Shown here: piece by piece, positions 11,368 through 21,661 of the stretch | Layout of the letters: each line of letters begins with the position of its first letter | Numbering within the stretch: the first letter of the stretch is position 1 | NCBI RefSeq assembly: GCF_023278565.1 | Contig: NC_064675.1 | Span: 5,084,001 to 5,148,000, forward strand | From: Colletotrichum lupini | Lineage: Eukaryota > Ascomycota > Sordariomycetes > Glomerellales > Glomerellaceae | Reading direction: 5' to 3' | Length of the DNA stretch: 64,000 nucleotides | Notes under the pieces: generated by a model | Told to the model about the DNA's origin: nothing | What the model saw: only the letters and a program-made list of their open reading frames with translations | The model's database searches: none | Position numbers and translations under genes: made by a program

Positions 11368-13812
11368 GATGGGCTAGAGAGAATAACAGAGACTGCGAAA
11401 TCAGAAAAACGTAAGGAACGGGGGTGTTATCGGGGTCGTGAATGATTTCTTGTGAATGACGAGAAATAAATCAAGCGCTCAGAAGTTGCATAGACAGTTC
11501 CTGGATTAGACTGGATCTGTTGCGACGTTGCAATTCATGCAGTTCTGGTTGACGATGTTTTTTCTGGAAGGTGGATTTTTCTGGAAGCAGCCACTAAGGC
11601 ACACGGCGACCACATGTCGAGCACACCTACCTTACCTAAGGTAGTGACAGTGCGCTAGGGGTAGAGCTGCGATAAGAAATCCTTATCGCAGTATCACGTC
11701 ATTGGCCAAGAATCTCACCGCTTTCGGCAGAAAATACGCCGGTGCTGAGGATGGGGGAAATGGAAGCCCCGCCATTTCTGATCACGGTTGAGTTTCCCAC
11801 CTTTTTTGAGCAGCACAAGCGTCAAGGTTCTAGATGCTGGATGAGATACGGCCAATTGAGCGTCTGAACTCATCCAGGGACGCTTCTCAAGCATCTTGAG
11901 TGCTATCATGTTGGTTTTTAAAAATTTCCAGATGACTGAGACATGGGGAGCTGGTCCCCGCTCTCGCTGAGCTTGATAACATTCGAAACCTCTGAAGCAT
12001 CTACCCTTCCTCACTTGTCTAGCCTTTGGACAGGAGACGTTAGTTTGGAGTTTTGCACGCGACCACCTCATCCACCACGCCTGCGTATGGATCTCAAGGC
12101 AGTGGTGCTGAGATAGTAGGTCTATAGTGTTGATGTGTACTGCGGAGGTTTCGTAGGCTGCGACTTCGTTGATAAATAAACATTTGAGATGGAATTGTAG
12201 CTGATTACCAGAGAAATACCCATTCCACGGAGCTTGTTTGGCATGATGGAGGTGGCTGTTAGCTCAATGTCTGAAGTTGCCGTCCCGGTCTGGGCCAGGC
12301 CCTCCAGTTCCAACTTCATCCACTGGGACCCACGATCAGCTTACCTTAGCCCAGCGACTGTGGAGCAGCATGGCTCGTGCGGTGCTAGAAAGTCTCCGAT
12401 ACTTTGGAAACGGGAACAAACATAGCCAATGGCCATGTCCCAGCGACTCCCCTGCTCTCGGGATGCATCAGGGATGATGACGCACAAAGCATGCCGGCGC
12501 TGAGATGGAGCAGCTGGGTGGCCATTGACTGCGGTGCTGATAACCGCTACTTTATGCTGGGGCAATGATTTGCGGGAGCTTCAGGTCGCGCATTGAGCGT
12601 TGCGTCGGGAGCTAAACCGCCAACAAAACTTGGATCAAACGGGGGAGGAATGGGTAATGTTGGTGAAAGAGAGGAAGCGGCGATCTCATCTCATGCCTCA
12701 GCACGGGTTCCTACTTCTATGGTCCATTCTCGTCTCATCAGGGGCCAGCAATCGCCATGTGCCATACAAAATAGATGGTGCAATCCAGCTCAATTGCTGA
12801 CAAGTCCGGGTCTTATTTCTCATAGCGTTGGAAGCCATGGCAAACAAAGTACCCGACTGCAGGTCGCAAACCAGATTGCATTCAAACTCGGGCAAGTAAG
12901 GAAGCTGAAAGTGAGCAAGTGCTTTGCCTCAACTTTTCCTACCACCTTAGAAGGCTTAGATAGCAATTAGCCTTCTCCATGACCTCGTCCTTCCCAACCT
13001 CTTTCCCAGTCTCCTTCCTCTCCGGCCGGCACACCCCAACCTTTGACATGGCACATACGACATACGGAATAATCATGCAATGAACCCCTCCTGTGCCGCA
13101 GCTTCCCTGTTCTGAGCTGCTGCACCTCCCACCCACCTCACCCAGAACAAGGTATCGGCTTCTTGATCTCTCTGCTGTCTGAGCTCCTCTCACCCAGCTC
13201 GAAGCATCTGCACGTTACGTTTCTCCTTCGGCCTCCGTATGGCCTTGCTGCAGTAAGCTCTACCCCATTCTCCTCGTACTCTTCCAAACCCCAATCAGCT
13301 CGTTCCCTCAAAGCCGTTTCACTCGCACAAAATACGCAGCCCCCGAATCTTCCTCGTTGGCGTCGTTGCGTGAAACACTCATCCGGAGACTCCACACTCC
13401 AGATTCCTCCCGTAGAATTGTCTCGCACCCTTTGGTGTTCTTCCATTTCTTTTTTTCCTTCACCAAAAGTCAATCCCATCACCTTTGACGCCTTCTTGCT
13501 TCCTACGACTAGCGCCGCATTTTAAGGTATCGCCCAGAGACAGCCGCATTCGTCAGCGTTGTTGCCCATCTCAACCCGCCACCCTCGCTGTGGGTTCCAA
13601 GGGAACGGCTTCCTTCTCTGCCATTTTCATCGAGTTTTCCTTCCCGAAAGGTTTCTCTTACCTGTGCTGACTTGAGCCGTGATAGAAGGGTAGCCGACGA
13701 AGAGAATCCACCTTTTCAAACGCTCGTCCTTGTGCGATTGAGTTGGCCGAGTGACGACGAGAGTTAAGCTACCCAACTTCAACCTACTTCGCCGCGGAGG
13801 CCGTCGTCGACA
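11368..13812. other. Divergent intergenic region with CT-rich leader of the CBM48 gene
   Basis: The left part is the promoter of the minus-strand IWR1 gene. A short palindromic CCTTACCTAAGG-type motif lies at about 11,628-11,645. From about 12,960 to 13,812 the plus strand is strongly pyrimidine-rich, which fits a promoter and long 5' leader for the plus-strand gene starting at 13,813. The open frames within it look like translated leader, with no domain and no conserved feature. I see no separate gene. Confidence 0.6.
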
Positions 13813-15852
13813 ATGGTTTCCGTGACCATCACCTACAAGCAGCCCGGGACGCAGCCTCCCATCTTTGTCGCCGGCTCCTTCTCAAATCCAAAATGGGAGC
13901 CCCAGGAGATGGACTTCACCACCGAAGATGGTGGAGAACACACGTTCTACAAGAACATTGAAGTTCGGCCAAACACGCAGATCGAGTACAAGTTCCGTGT
14001 TGGTCTAGGGGACTGGTGGGTTCTTAACGAGACTGCAGCTATAGGTATGTTTGCCCCCAAGTTGCGCAATGCTGCGTTTTCAGCAAGCTCGTCTAACATG
14101 GAGGTAATCTACAGTCACCGACGGATCTGGCAATCGTAACAACCTCCTGACAGCACCTGCGTCTCAAGAGTTGAAGGAACTCAACGGTGTGAACGGCGAC
14201 AGCCAACCTGCAAGCGAAAACGCCTCAACTTCCGAAGACGTGAACGCGTCAAAAGCTGCCAGAGAGCATACTGCTGCCCAGCTTGAGCCGAAAACAAAGC
14301 TCCAAGATTATCTCAAGGACGAGGAGCGGCAAAGACTTTCGTCGACCCCGATCGGCCAAGTTGCGGACACCGCCGCAGAGGTCGCTGATGCCGCCGAGAA
14401 ACTTGACGCCGAGGTCGACATGTCTAGACTTGCAGCGCTCCCCAAGGGCGTGGAGCACCTTAAGGACGAGGAAAGGGGGCGTCTGTCTTCGACGCCGATT
14501 GAACAAGTTGCGAGCACTGCGGCTGAGGTTGCCGATTCTGCCCAGAAGCTAGACGCTGATGAGGTATGTGCCAAACAAGCGGCAGACTCATAATTGTAGA
14601 GCCATGACTGACAGTATGATAGGATCTTAAGGAAGAGGACTCGGACGACTGTCCTGCACCTTTATTCGCTCACGAAGCTCTTGGACCCTACGAGCCTTCA
14701 GCTGATGACGAAGATGAAATTCCAAAGGACTACGATCATCATGGCACTGTGGAGTACGATGTCGACGAGTATGACCTCAATGATCCCACCCTCGAGCGGT
14801 GGCCCTCTAACAGGGACGGAATCATCGATGCCGTGCGCAAGGTCGAGACTGGGCGCAACGAGGATCGGACTGCTTTCTATGGCGCGCCCATTTCACCTAT
14901 AAATGGAACACGCCGGGCCAGTTCTGATCAATACTTCGATGAAGCTGTCCTTTCGTCTGGCCCCTCTAGTCCGGGCTCCACCAAGAGGCTGGAGCTTCCG
15001 CGAAAGTCACACGGCTCCATGGTCTCGGACAGATCACTCCTTTCTCTGGGATCAATCGCCGAAGAGGATAAGGAGACTCCGAATGCCGAGGAGGCCAATC
15101 GCGAGGATGAGGGCTTGGTCAGAGTTCCGAGCCCCGCGGTACGGCCAACGCCGCATGCTTTTACATCTCCCGGGAGTGATGATGACGAGGGAGTCGTTAT
15201 GAAAGGCTCCAAATCCAGGAAAAGCTCAGAGTCGTCAAGCTCAGATTCACCTGCTGCCAACGGCCAGTCCAACGGCAAGCAGTCAAGGGATCTGTCGCCT
15301 AAGACTCGCCCCGCCGAGCCTTTGAGCCCTGCCATCCGCGTTGAGCCGCCCCAAGACAGAGCAAGCTCCAGTGTCAGTCAGGACGGCGAACTGGCAAGGG
15401 CTTCTGCTTCGAGCCCCGGCGGCGAGGCAACGACCTCCGGCCGCGATGGTGGCCACAAAGGCCAGCTCAAAAAGCGCGGGCCTGCATCGACCGAGCGTCC
15501 TGGAACCCCTTCCTCGATACACAGCGTCGCAGACAGCAAAGGAGGCTGGCTCCAGGCCTTCTTCCGCGTATTGTTCGTAGACTGGATTGGTGGACTGTTT
15601 AGCCGGTTGTTCGGCAGCAAGAGAAAGGCGTAAGGTCATCTCTCTATTCCGGTTCGCATAGCACAGTGGATCGGTTGCTCGTGTTCTTCTCATTACCTTT
15701 TCCTTTGTTTGTCATTATTCCTCACAATATCTGACAGGTTGACTTTTGTCCGCAGGATGCTGGCCACGAGCACGGCTGCCATCGTTGTAGGAGTTGCATG
15801 GTGGAAGTTCGCCATGGGCGGCGACTTGACCTGGCTTGAAGCATTGATCTGA
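13813..15852 (+). CDS. CBM48 / AMPK-type glycogen-binding domain protein with spliced hydrophobic tail
   Basis: I read four exons: 13813-14044, 14115-14563, 14623-15629 and 15756-15852, giving 594 residues. Introns are 70, 59 and 126 bp, all GT-AG; the last two have CTGAC branch sites. Residues 1-100 are a CBM48 domain of the AMPK beta-subunit type, with the FVAGSFSNPKWEPQEM strand, the YKFRVG..WW core and the closing VTDGSGNRNN turn. CBM48 domains bind alpha-glucans. Two related helical repeats of about 35 residues follow, each beginning LKDEER.RLSSTPI..VA. Residues about 240-530 are acidic and Ser-rich. Exon 3 ends in an amphipathic stretch (LQAFFRVLFVDWIGGLFSRL), and exon 4 adds a hydrophobic segment of about 20 residues, suggesting a membrane tail anchor. 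Skipping the last splice gives an immediate TAA after RKA and a protein without this tail. The function beyond glucan binding is not known to me. Confidence 0.85.
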
Positions 15853-16204
15853 TGGGTCACACAGAGATGGGAAGGGTGTGTGCGGGCCGAAATTGCAAAG
15901 CACCGGAGGTTGCAGTCAGAACAAAACAACTTTTGATTTGTACAATTAGGTAATGGGGTGTGGAAAGTATCGTTATGGAGGACGATGAATCGATTACCAA
16001 CAGCGGAAGTGGTGGATAACAGCGGAAAACAGAAGTTGCGTTGAGAGAGAGCATCAAAACAGACATTGATATTTGATGAATTTGACGCCGAGACACCTTT
16101 GTTCTGTCCAGGTTGCCTCTCCGGGAACCATCGCTTGCTTGCCTGCCGGCTCGCTGTATGTGACATACATTTATACGGGATCGGTCAGAACACAGCCTGT
16201 CTTC
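15853..16204. other. Convergent 3' intergenic region
   Basis: About 350 bp between the ends of the CBM48 gene (+) and the coiled-coil protein gene (-). It is AT-richer than the genes. No further feature is seen. Confidence 0.7.
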
Positions 16205-18331
16205 TTAAATCACTCTCCAAATGGCACCGGCTCTCTGGGTATCTCTGCCGCGGCCGTCGTCTCCCTCTCTGTTCATCTTCTTAATCCACTCGTTCTCCCT
16301 CTCCACCGCCGCTGCCTCGATTTCTTCCATGACGGCCAGCTCGTCGAGCATGTCCCTGACGAGACTGCTGCATCCGTCCAACATGCGCTTCAAGCTCGAC
16401 GCTTGTGTCGTGGTAGTACTAGCGGCCGCGTCCTCGTCATCATCACCGCGATACTCTAGCTCCCTGAGCTGCGCATCCCACCCCTCGAGACGCCTTACCA
16501 ACGCCGCGGCGTCGTCTTTCCACCGCGCGTCGAGGCCGCCGCCGAAACGGACGTCCGCGTTGTCGTCTAGGAGGGCGGAGGGGTCGGCGCCGTCTTCTGC
16601 GCGGGCGCGGGCGGCTTCGAGGTCGGCGAGGGAAGAGGCCCAGCGCTCGAAGGCGCGGACGAGGCGGTGGTGTTTTCCGCCTGGGTCGTCGAGGGACCAG
16701 AGGGATGTGAGGAGGGCGTCTAGGCGCTGGACGCGGTCTTCCAGCGGCAGGGACGATGTTACTGCCTTGCCGCTTTTGCCAGCGGATGCTCCCCAGCTGC
16801 TTAGGGCTGCGAGGTTACGGCGCTCCGCGGCGTCGGATTCGAGGGCTGCGAGGCTTCTTGCCGAGGCCGCGAGGTCGGCGTGGCGCGCGGCGAGTTTGGA
16901 GCGGGCGCTGGCGTGCCATTGGGACGTGACCTGCGGCAGGTCGCGGTGGAGGAGGTGGAGCTGGAGGAGCTCTGTTTGGAGGCGGGAGGTCTCTGCCGTG
17001 AGGGCGATGTTGGCGGGGAGCTTTGACGGGGACGGGGCGGCGAGGTAGGTTGCCGTCAGGGGTTTTGGGGCGAGGGATTTGGCGGGGGAGTAGTGTTGTT
17101 GCAAGGTCGAGAAGGCTGGGCGGAGGACTGGTTTTGTGGTTCTGGGTGGTGAGGTTGGGGAGGGGTGTCGTTGTTGGGCTTGTTGGCGGGCGAGGTGTGG
17201 TGGTGCTGTTGTTGCTGCTTGGTGGGATGGTGGTGGTTTTTGAGGTTGTTTGAGGGGTTGGCGGGTTGGTGCTGTTGTTGTGCTGCCTGCTCGGGCTGTG
17301 CGCGTTGATGTTGTGGTTGTTGCGGAGGAGAGGGAGGATACGGACGGTTTCGAGGAGAGGCGGTCTGTTGCTGAGGGGGGACGGGGTCTTGTGGTCGTGG
17401 ATGCTGTCGAGGATGGGTAGGAAGACGTCGGAGGTGCGCCGTATAGGGACGTCGGGCGTGATCTCGGTGCGGCGCCAGTGGCCCCGGTAGACGACGTCTG
17501 GCTTGGGGGTCGGAGGACGGTGCTGTTGTTCAGGGTCGCGACGCTCCTTGCGCGCGCGTGGCCCTTTGTTGGACTCCCAGCTCCTACCGCTGTTGCTGCT
17601 GCTCCTGTCGAAGTCGTCGTTGGTGCACCGGCGCGTCTCGAGGATGGTAGACCGCCCGAGGTCGTCGGTCTCGCTGTCGTAGGCGTCGACGGTCCGGAAC
17701 CAGCGCCGGTTCTACCTGCAGCAGCATTGGATGACGAGACGAGGCTGAGGTTGCTCGTCGAGGCGTTTGCGGGATATCGCGTCCGTGTCAGTCCCGGTTC
17801 CCTCGTCGAAGTCGTCCTCGTAAGGCCCGAGAGCGCGCTTGTCCTGCTTAAAGGGGCGCTTATTGGTCCCGAGCTAGCTAGTCCTCCTCCTGCTCCAGCA
17901 CCTGCTACCACATCTCTTTGTCTCGTCGAAATCGACGTTGTCACGGACGCTGGTTGGCGCGTCGAAGAGCTTCTACTCAGCAACGACGATAAGGGGTTCG
18001 GCCTCTTCTTCTTGGGCGCCTCGGAGGCGGTTGTGGCCGCCGCCGCTGTACTGCTCGCGACGCTGGCGCCGGAGACGGTGCGTGTTGTGGGACGTGTTGC
18101 GGCGAGGGACCGGGGCGCGGGTAGTCTACTCGGGGATACGGGGCGGTGGGATGTGGACGCCGACGCTGATGGCGCTGCTGCTGCTCCTCCTGTGGTCGAG
18201 CTCGCGGGGCCTCTAGCTGCCGTGATTGAAGCCGAGGAGGATACGGAGGTTGCGGTCGTAGGGGGAAGATCGGTCGAGGAGCCCTGCGTTGGCTTTCGCA
18301 GGGAGCGGGTGCGGGCTAGCGACGAGGACAT
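16205..18331 (-). CDS. Ser/Thr/Pro-rich basic protein with C-terminal coiled coil, function unknown
   Basis: A 708-residue protein counted from the ATG at 18331. The same frame stays open to an ATG at 18448, but those 39 extra residues are His/Arg/Pro-rich and look like translated leader, so I prefer the inner start. Residues 1-430 are low-complexity, rich in Ser, Thr, Pro, Ala and Arg, with many SPSR, PSR and TR-type basic phospho-motifs and a KKKRP nuclear-localisation-like cluster near 105. From about 430 the composition changes to Leu/Ala/Glu/Arg helices with heptad character, ending in an acidic helix (DMLDELAVMEEIEAAAVERE). A basic Ser/Pro-rich tail plus coiled coil is common in microtubule- and kinetochore-associated proteins, but that is only an architectural resemblance. 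The long open frame on the opposite strand is a GC-bias shadow. Confidence 0.75.
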   Translation of the reverse strand: MSSSLARTRSLRKPTQGSSTDLPPTTATSVSSSASITAARGPASSTTGGAAAAPSASASTSHRPVSPSRLPAPRSLAATRPTTRTVSGASVASSTAAAATTASEAPKKKRPNPLSSLLSRSSSTRQPASVTTSISTRQRDVVAGAGAGGGLASSGPISAPLSRTSALSGLTRTTSTREPGLTRTRYPANASTSNLSLVSSSNAAAGRTGAGSGPSTPTTARPTTSGGLPSSRRAGAPTTTSTGAAATAVGAGSPTKGHARARSVATLNNSTVLRPPSQTSSTGATGAAPRSRPTSLYGAPPTSSYPSSTASTTTRPRPPSATDRLSSKPSVSSLSSATTTTSTRTARAGSTTTAPTRQPLKQPQKPPPSHQAATTAPPHLARQQAQQRHPSPTSPPRTTKPVLRPAFSTLQQHYSPAKSLAPKPLTATYLAAPSPSKLPANIALTAETSRLQTELLQLHLLHRDLPQVTSQWHASARSKLAARHADLAASARSLAALESDAAERRNLAALSSWGASAGKSGKAVTSSLPLEDRVQRLDALLTSLWSLDDPGGKHHRLVRAFERWASSLADLEAARARAEDGADPSALLDDNADVRFGGGLDARWKDDAAALVRRLEGWDAQLRELEYRGDDDEDAAASTTTTQASSLKRMLDGCSSLVRDMLDELAVMEEIEAAAVERENEWIKKMNREGDDGRGRDTQRAGAIWRVI

Positions 18332-19741
18332 GACTACGCCGGGGTCTCTGATATGTGTGTGGTGACCATGCGGTTCTGGAGGTCGGTGGTTCTCTCCCGA
18401 TGCTCGATGGTCCCGCTGGTCTCGGCGCGAGTCGCGGCCGGGTTTCAAGGTCTCTGCGGGGACCCCGCGCTCGCGGTCGGTTGTTCGGTCAATTGGTGAG
18501 TTAGCGAAAGAGTCGCCAATGCGAGATCGATGAGGGTCGCAGCGAAATCGGTGGGTATCTTCGCCAAAGGGCCGCCGGGTTCGCGATGTTGATGTTGATT
18601 TTCGACGTCAGGGGCCGCGCCTTACGGTTTCTTTGCGGTGTGGGGGTTGCTAGGGGCCCGGGCGACGGTGGGGGGCCGATGATGGGTGAGGATCAGGACC
18701 AGGTTCAGATGGGAGTTTGCATTAAGATAGAACGGTACTTATGGCTAATGGTTAGACCTGGCCACAACAAAAGTATTGCAGTAGCGGGCCGGTCCAGCCA
18801 CCGCCCTGCAGGACTCCAAGGAGTCTTCTAGCGCCGGCGCTTGGATCTCCTCGACTCCAACGTCGGCGGGCTGAGCCGAACAGTGGCACCCCGTCTGTTC
18901 GCGAATCTCAGCTGGTGTCTTTTTATTTCCTTCCGTCTATTTTCTCCGATGAGACCCCTCCCTACCAGTCTGTATGGATACTCCGTACTTCGTAACAGCC
19001 CTCGTGTGTCCGCCAACGCGATGCAGTCATTTCCGGTACATCCGGTAAATAACTCAACCTGCCTGGTTTCTCCCCCCTTCTCGCTGAACGTCGTGCCCCG
19101 ACACATTTGCAGATGGGCAAGTCGAGGAAACAGTTCCTGCGCGTCTTTGCTTATTACACGAAGCGTTGCGCTTCTCGTTGGTGTGTCTCTGAGTTCTGGG
19201 ACGTGTGTAGCACCACAGTTCACCGCATATACGAGCTTGAAGATCTTTACTTTGAATTTCCTTTTCTTCTTTTTTGAAAAAAGTAGTCGGGCTTCAATTC
19301 CGGCTCTCTGAGAGCCCACCCTTCCAAAATCTGGAGTTAACCTGTCTTTCCCCATTTGCCTGTATTGTCCTTTCTCGTTATCATGCTTCGTTTTCGTATG
19401 CTCAGAGCTTGCATCAAGCAAGTAGTAGTAGTAGTAGTGATCCCTTCCAACAAACAAGAAAAATGTGCGCGTGACCCTTTTCCATCCTTTTCCCTGGGGG
19501 CCACGACTTCCTATAGACAAACATTGGTATCTTGGGGGCGAGAAGGGGTATCAACCAATCGACCTCTCTATCTAATCCCGCAATGCAGAAAGTTGATCAT
19601 TTCCCCTTGGTGACGAAGATCCGTGAAAGTCCGGCCGCCGGGGAAAATGTTGAAAAACCGCTTGGAAGTGAAAATGACCATGTGATTTCCCTATGCCAAG
19701 CAAACAAGAAGAGAATTGGAAAAATGTGAATTTGAAAGCAA
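18332..19741. other. Intergenic region between two minus-strand genes
   Basis: It holds the promoter of the coiled-coil gene (18,332 to about 18,800) and the 3' flank of the CxxC protein gene. There is a short AGT trinucleotide run at about 19,420-19,438 and one exact TACTCCGTA motif at 18,979-18,987. Open frames here are short, overlap on both strands, and show no domain. Confidence 0.6.
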
Positions 19742-21661
19742 TCAGGCTGTGACTGATTGCTGGTTCTGTTGCTGTTGTTGAGCGTCTGTACGCTGCTCTT
19801 CCTTCTCGGGGGCCTCGATGCCAGCTGCCGTGGGAGGACGCTCCTGGGAGCCGCCGCTCTGAGGGTTGCCCTCCAAGTGAGCCATAAGCTTCCGGAGGTC
19901 TCTGCGGTTGCTGTTGAAAATTTGCAGGCAGGAAGCGCACATGCGTACGTAGCAGAACTGGCACTTGTAACGATCCTCGGTATCGGCCTTGCCGCACGTC
20001 TGGCATGTTAGGGCGTAGTTGCGGTTGCGAGTTCGGTCCATGGTGCGGTGCTTGACGTAGCAATCGAGCATGCTCTCTTTTAACGGCAGAGCCTTGTAGA
20101 TCATGCCGGGGCTCGGAGGCTCGGAACCCTGCATGGGGAAGAACGACGCGCGAGGGTCGGCAGGCGGCAGGTCCTTGACCTTGAGCTCGCGGTACTCGAC
20201 GGGTTCTTGGTTGGGGCGCTGATCTCTCGAGGCAGGTCGCATATCTCCCTGCGCGAATCCGGGTGCTGGCGCATAGGGTACATACTCCCGCTGCTGCTGC
20301 TGCTGCTGCTGCTTGTTGGAGGCGGCCCGAGGCGGCAGCTGGTTCTGAGGATCGGGACTAACAGGGCTGACTGCAAAGTCTCTCGTGATTGTCGGGGGAG
20401 CCTCGTTGCTGGTCACAGGCCCATCTGCGCGCATTTGAGGCAAGCTTTGAGCGTTGTGTAAGTTGCGGGCCGTGACCGCTTTGCGGGGGATAGGAGGCTT
20501 GGACTCGTTCGATTGCTCGCGGCCAGGCTCGGGAGAGGAAGCGGGTGAGACGGGCGATACGATTGTTTCGACAACCGGCGTTTTGACGTCTTCCTTCTCA
20601 TAATCGGGAGTCGGCAGGCGTTGAGTTGGCGAGAGCGCAGTGTCGCTATGAGACGTTCCCACATTTGCGCCATTTTGACCATCGCGCAAATGATGGACTT
20701 TCTCCTTCAACCGCGAGACCTCTTGGCCCATGTTGTTCGTCTGAGCCGCCTGACTTTGAGAGGGAACTGGGCGAATATTTCTGCCGGGAAGATTTGACGT
20801 GCTGCGAGGAGGAAATTGTTGCTGCTGGGCCGGAGGAGGAGTTGCTGTGTAAGATGATTGCGCGGTGTTGGGCTGAGAAGAAGCAGCGGTTGACCCGTGG
20901 CTGACTGTTAGGTGTAGATCTGGCACCTCTATATTACGATCAGATTTTACGGATCTCCTCCTCCATAGTGGTCGCTGCTGTTGCTGAGGCGATGCTGCCG
21001 ATACATAGCTTGTCGGGCTGCCAGCAGTCGGGGCGGGTGCCGAGTTGACCGGAGCGGCGCCGGCCTGCTCATTGTAGTAGGCCGGGTGAGGTGGTAGGCC
21101 CTTGTTGGATGTGAACTTTTGTGCGCCGTAGTGGTCATTGTCACCGGATGACAACGAGGTTGGCGTCAAAATCTTGTTTTCCCTTGTCCCATACTGTTCA
21201 GAGTTGTATGCCTGGCTCGAATCTCTCTGACTTGCGCTTCCATCCGGCGACATGATGAGGGATTCCCCTGAGCTTCTTGAATAGGCCGAGAGCAGACTGC
21301 CGATGGAGTTCCTTTCGTCCTCGGGAGAATACTGCTCTTGCTGCTTCTGCTGGTTCGCCGGGGCGGAGGGCGGTGGTGCTTGCTTTGCAACTGGGCGGCG
21401 AGGTATATGTACCGGGGGCAACGCTTTTGTCTCGAGAGGAGGGAGGGGAGGGAGAGACTGGTTGAGGGGTTGCGGTGGTGGAAGCGGTCTGTCTGACATG
21501 GCGAATGTCTTCGTCTTCTTGGACGGGAGGGGAGGAACGGGAGGTATCGAAGGGAGCTGCTTAGAGTTGGGAAGAGATTCGGCCTTTGGAGACGGAGGGG
21601 TGGGTAGGGCTTTTGAGAAGCGGGATCTTCCCTTGCGACTGTGAGAACGGAGGAAGTCCAT
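19742..21661 (-). CDS. Pro/Gln-rich protein with C-terminal CxxC zinc-binding-like cluster
   Basis: A 639-residue protein from the ATG at 21661 (MDFLRSHSRKGRS). An upstream in-frame ATG at 21775 adds 38 residues without a convincing pattern and is probably leader. The N-terminus is basic. Residues about 15-120 contain many polyproline motifs (PPLPPLP, PPVPPLP), which suit SH3 or WW binding. The middle is disordered and carries a seven-residue poly-Gln run near 460. The conserved part is at the C-terminus: CQTCGK at 553, CQFC at 567 and CASC at 575, followed by a basic stretch (NSNRRDLRKL). Three CxxC pairs within 26 residues suggest one or two zinc sites. I do not recognise a named family. 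A Gln-rich end follows. The single unbroken frame fits one exon. Confidence 0.75.
   Translation of the reverse strand: MDFLRSHSRKGRSRFSKALPTPPSPKAESLPNSKQLPSIPPVPPLPSKKTKTFAMSDRPLPPPQPLNQSLPPLPPLETKALPPVHIPRRPVAKQAPPPSAPANQQKQQEQYSPEDERNSIGSLLSAYSRSSGESLIMSPDGSASQRDSSQAYNSEQYGTRENKILTPTSLSSGDNDHYGAQKFTSNKGLPPHPAYYNEQAGAAPVNSAPAPTAGSPTSYVSAASPQQQQRPLWRRRSVKSDRNIEVPDLHLTVSHGSTAASSQPNTAQSSYTATPPPAQQQQFPPRSTSNLPGRNIRPVPSQSQAAQTNNMGQEVSRLKEKVHHLRDGQNGANVGTSHSDTALSPTQRLPTPDYEKEDVKTPVVETIVSPVSPASSPEPGREQSNESKPPIPRKAVTARNLHNAQSLPQMRADGPVTSNEAPPTITRDFAVSPVSPDPQNQLPPRAASNKQQQQQQQREYVPYAPAPGFAQGDMRPASRDQRPNQEPVEYRELKVKDLPPADPRASFFPMQGSEPPSPGMIYKALPLKESMLDCYVKHRTMDRTRNRNYALTCQTCGKADTEDRYKCQFCYVRMCASCLQIFNSNRRDLRKLMAHLEGNPQSGGSQERPPTAAGIEAPEKEEQRTDAQQQQQNQQSVTA
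20290..20313. repeat. CTG/CAG trinucleotide run encoding poly-Gln
   Basis: A run of CTG on the plus strand encodes consecutive glutamines in the minus-strand CxxC protein. It lies in the disordered middle, where length polymorphism between strains would be tolerated. Confidence 0.85.

Noticed and set aside
13163..13525. 120-codon plus-strand frame before the CBM48 gene
   Set aside because: Ser/Pro/Phe-rich product of a CT-rich leader; no conserved feature.
17478..18365. Open frame of 295 codons on the plus strand opposite the coiled-coil protein
   Set aside because: Val/Leu/Gly-rich antisense shadow of a Ser/Thr/Pro-rich coding region, with no domain.
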